Made by a program: the position numbers and the translations under genes. 64,000 nucleotides of DNA. Origin: CBDUEF01 sp018063485. Its GTDB lineage: Bacteria > Pseudomonadota > Alphaproteobacteria > Rhodobacterales > Rhodobacteraceae. The stretch lies in contig JBAOID010000019.1 in the NCBI GenBank assembly GCA_037045435.1, positions 1 to 64,000 of the forward strand, in the 5' to 3' direction. Below the pieces are notes generated by a model. That model ran no database searches. It saw only the letters and a list, made by a program, of their open reading frames with translations, and had not been told where the DNA came from. This document shows, in pieces, positions 63,597-64,000 of this stretch (position 1 is its first letter; every line of letters begins with the position of its first letter).

Positions 63597-64000
63597 GCTG
63601 ATCCGCGCGCCTTACGTCAACGGAGCACTCTCATGATCCACAATCGGGCCGGGAAAATCCGGTCAGGCTTTCGGCTTAAAGGATGGCCGGGCGGTTCACA
63701 GGGTTTGGCCGGAGGGTCGCTGCAGCGATTCATGCGTCGATTTTCTGGCCATTTGAATGGCAAAGCCGGTTCCGAATTCGGACAAAAGGTCGCACCTTTG
63801 AGCGCCATCTCCGACGCGCCAAGAGCCCAATTCGCCGGCGTTCGTTGCGGATTCTGATCTTAAATGGCCCGTTTTCATCCATTTCCCGATGGATGCGCGC
63901 TGGTGACGGCACGGTTTCTCGCGCAATGCCATGCCAAAACCGCGCTGCGATGATCAAGCAAAAACGCATCACTTCTTCACACAAGTTAATAAAGTAATTG
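63597..64000. other. Unassigned sequence at the window end
   Basis: About 400 bases contain no frame I recognise. Overlapping frames on both strands read like noise. The last 60 bases become AT-rich. Confidence 0.4.

Overview
The window is chromosomal DNA of an alphaproteobacterium, most likely order Rhodobacterales. The evidence is the petABC operon with a Rieske protein closely resembling Rhodobacter, a TPP-riboswitch thiBPQ operon, an alpha-type sigma-32 promoter on dnaK, the ArgJ N-terminal extension, and several small proteins whose style I associate with this group. This placement comes from reading the proteins; no database was searched.

Positions 1-54,000 are an ordinary, densely packed core chromosome. 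It opens inside infB and runs through mutT-argJ-parvulin (minus strand), secA, two exported proteins, radC, a lytic transglycosylase lipoprotein and dnaKJ. Positions 16,074-26,243 form a cell-surface polysaccharide region: ABC-2 export permease, cysQ, kdsB, galU, four glycosyltransferases and a double-domain sulfotransferase. CysQ could clear the PAP produced by the sulfotransferase. Next come an RND efflux pair, an aldo/keto reductase, tamAB, a BrkB-family protein, a minus-strand group comF(frameshifted)-grxC-nit-marR, an NDUFAF5-like methyltransferase, hemH, aroC, the thiamine importer with its riboswitch, petABC, a GST, rpmJ, tRNA-Val(GAC), an N-formylglutamate amidohydrolase and dinB.

Positions 53,700-64,000 are accessory DNA. 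Two small minus-strand genes with helix-turn-helix character look like Mu-like prophage debris, next to TGTAAC-type repeats. A complete ftrABCD-type iron uptake operon (55,644-58,816) is flanked on both sides by decayed insertion sequences: an IS5/IS903-like element, an IS21 istA, an IS3 orfAB, an IS256 transposase, an IS1182 transposase and a small second IS3 fragment. None of these transposases has an intact reading frame.

The most unusual signal is a family of seven short palindromic elements (37, 39 or 41 bp) lying inside the transposase genes of three unrelated IS families. Each has the layout CCCTCTC - hairpin of 18, 20 or 22 nt - TGCCGGGCAACG. The hairpin sequence differs in every copy but always pairs with itself. 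Removing five of the seven copies restores an uninterrupted, family-typical transposase reading with no target-site duplication, and six of seven sit between a C and a G. I know of no described element with this architecture and treat it as the main candidate for something new.
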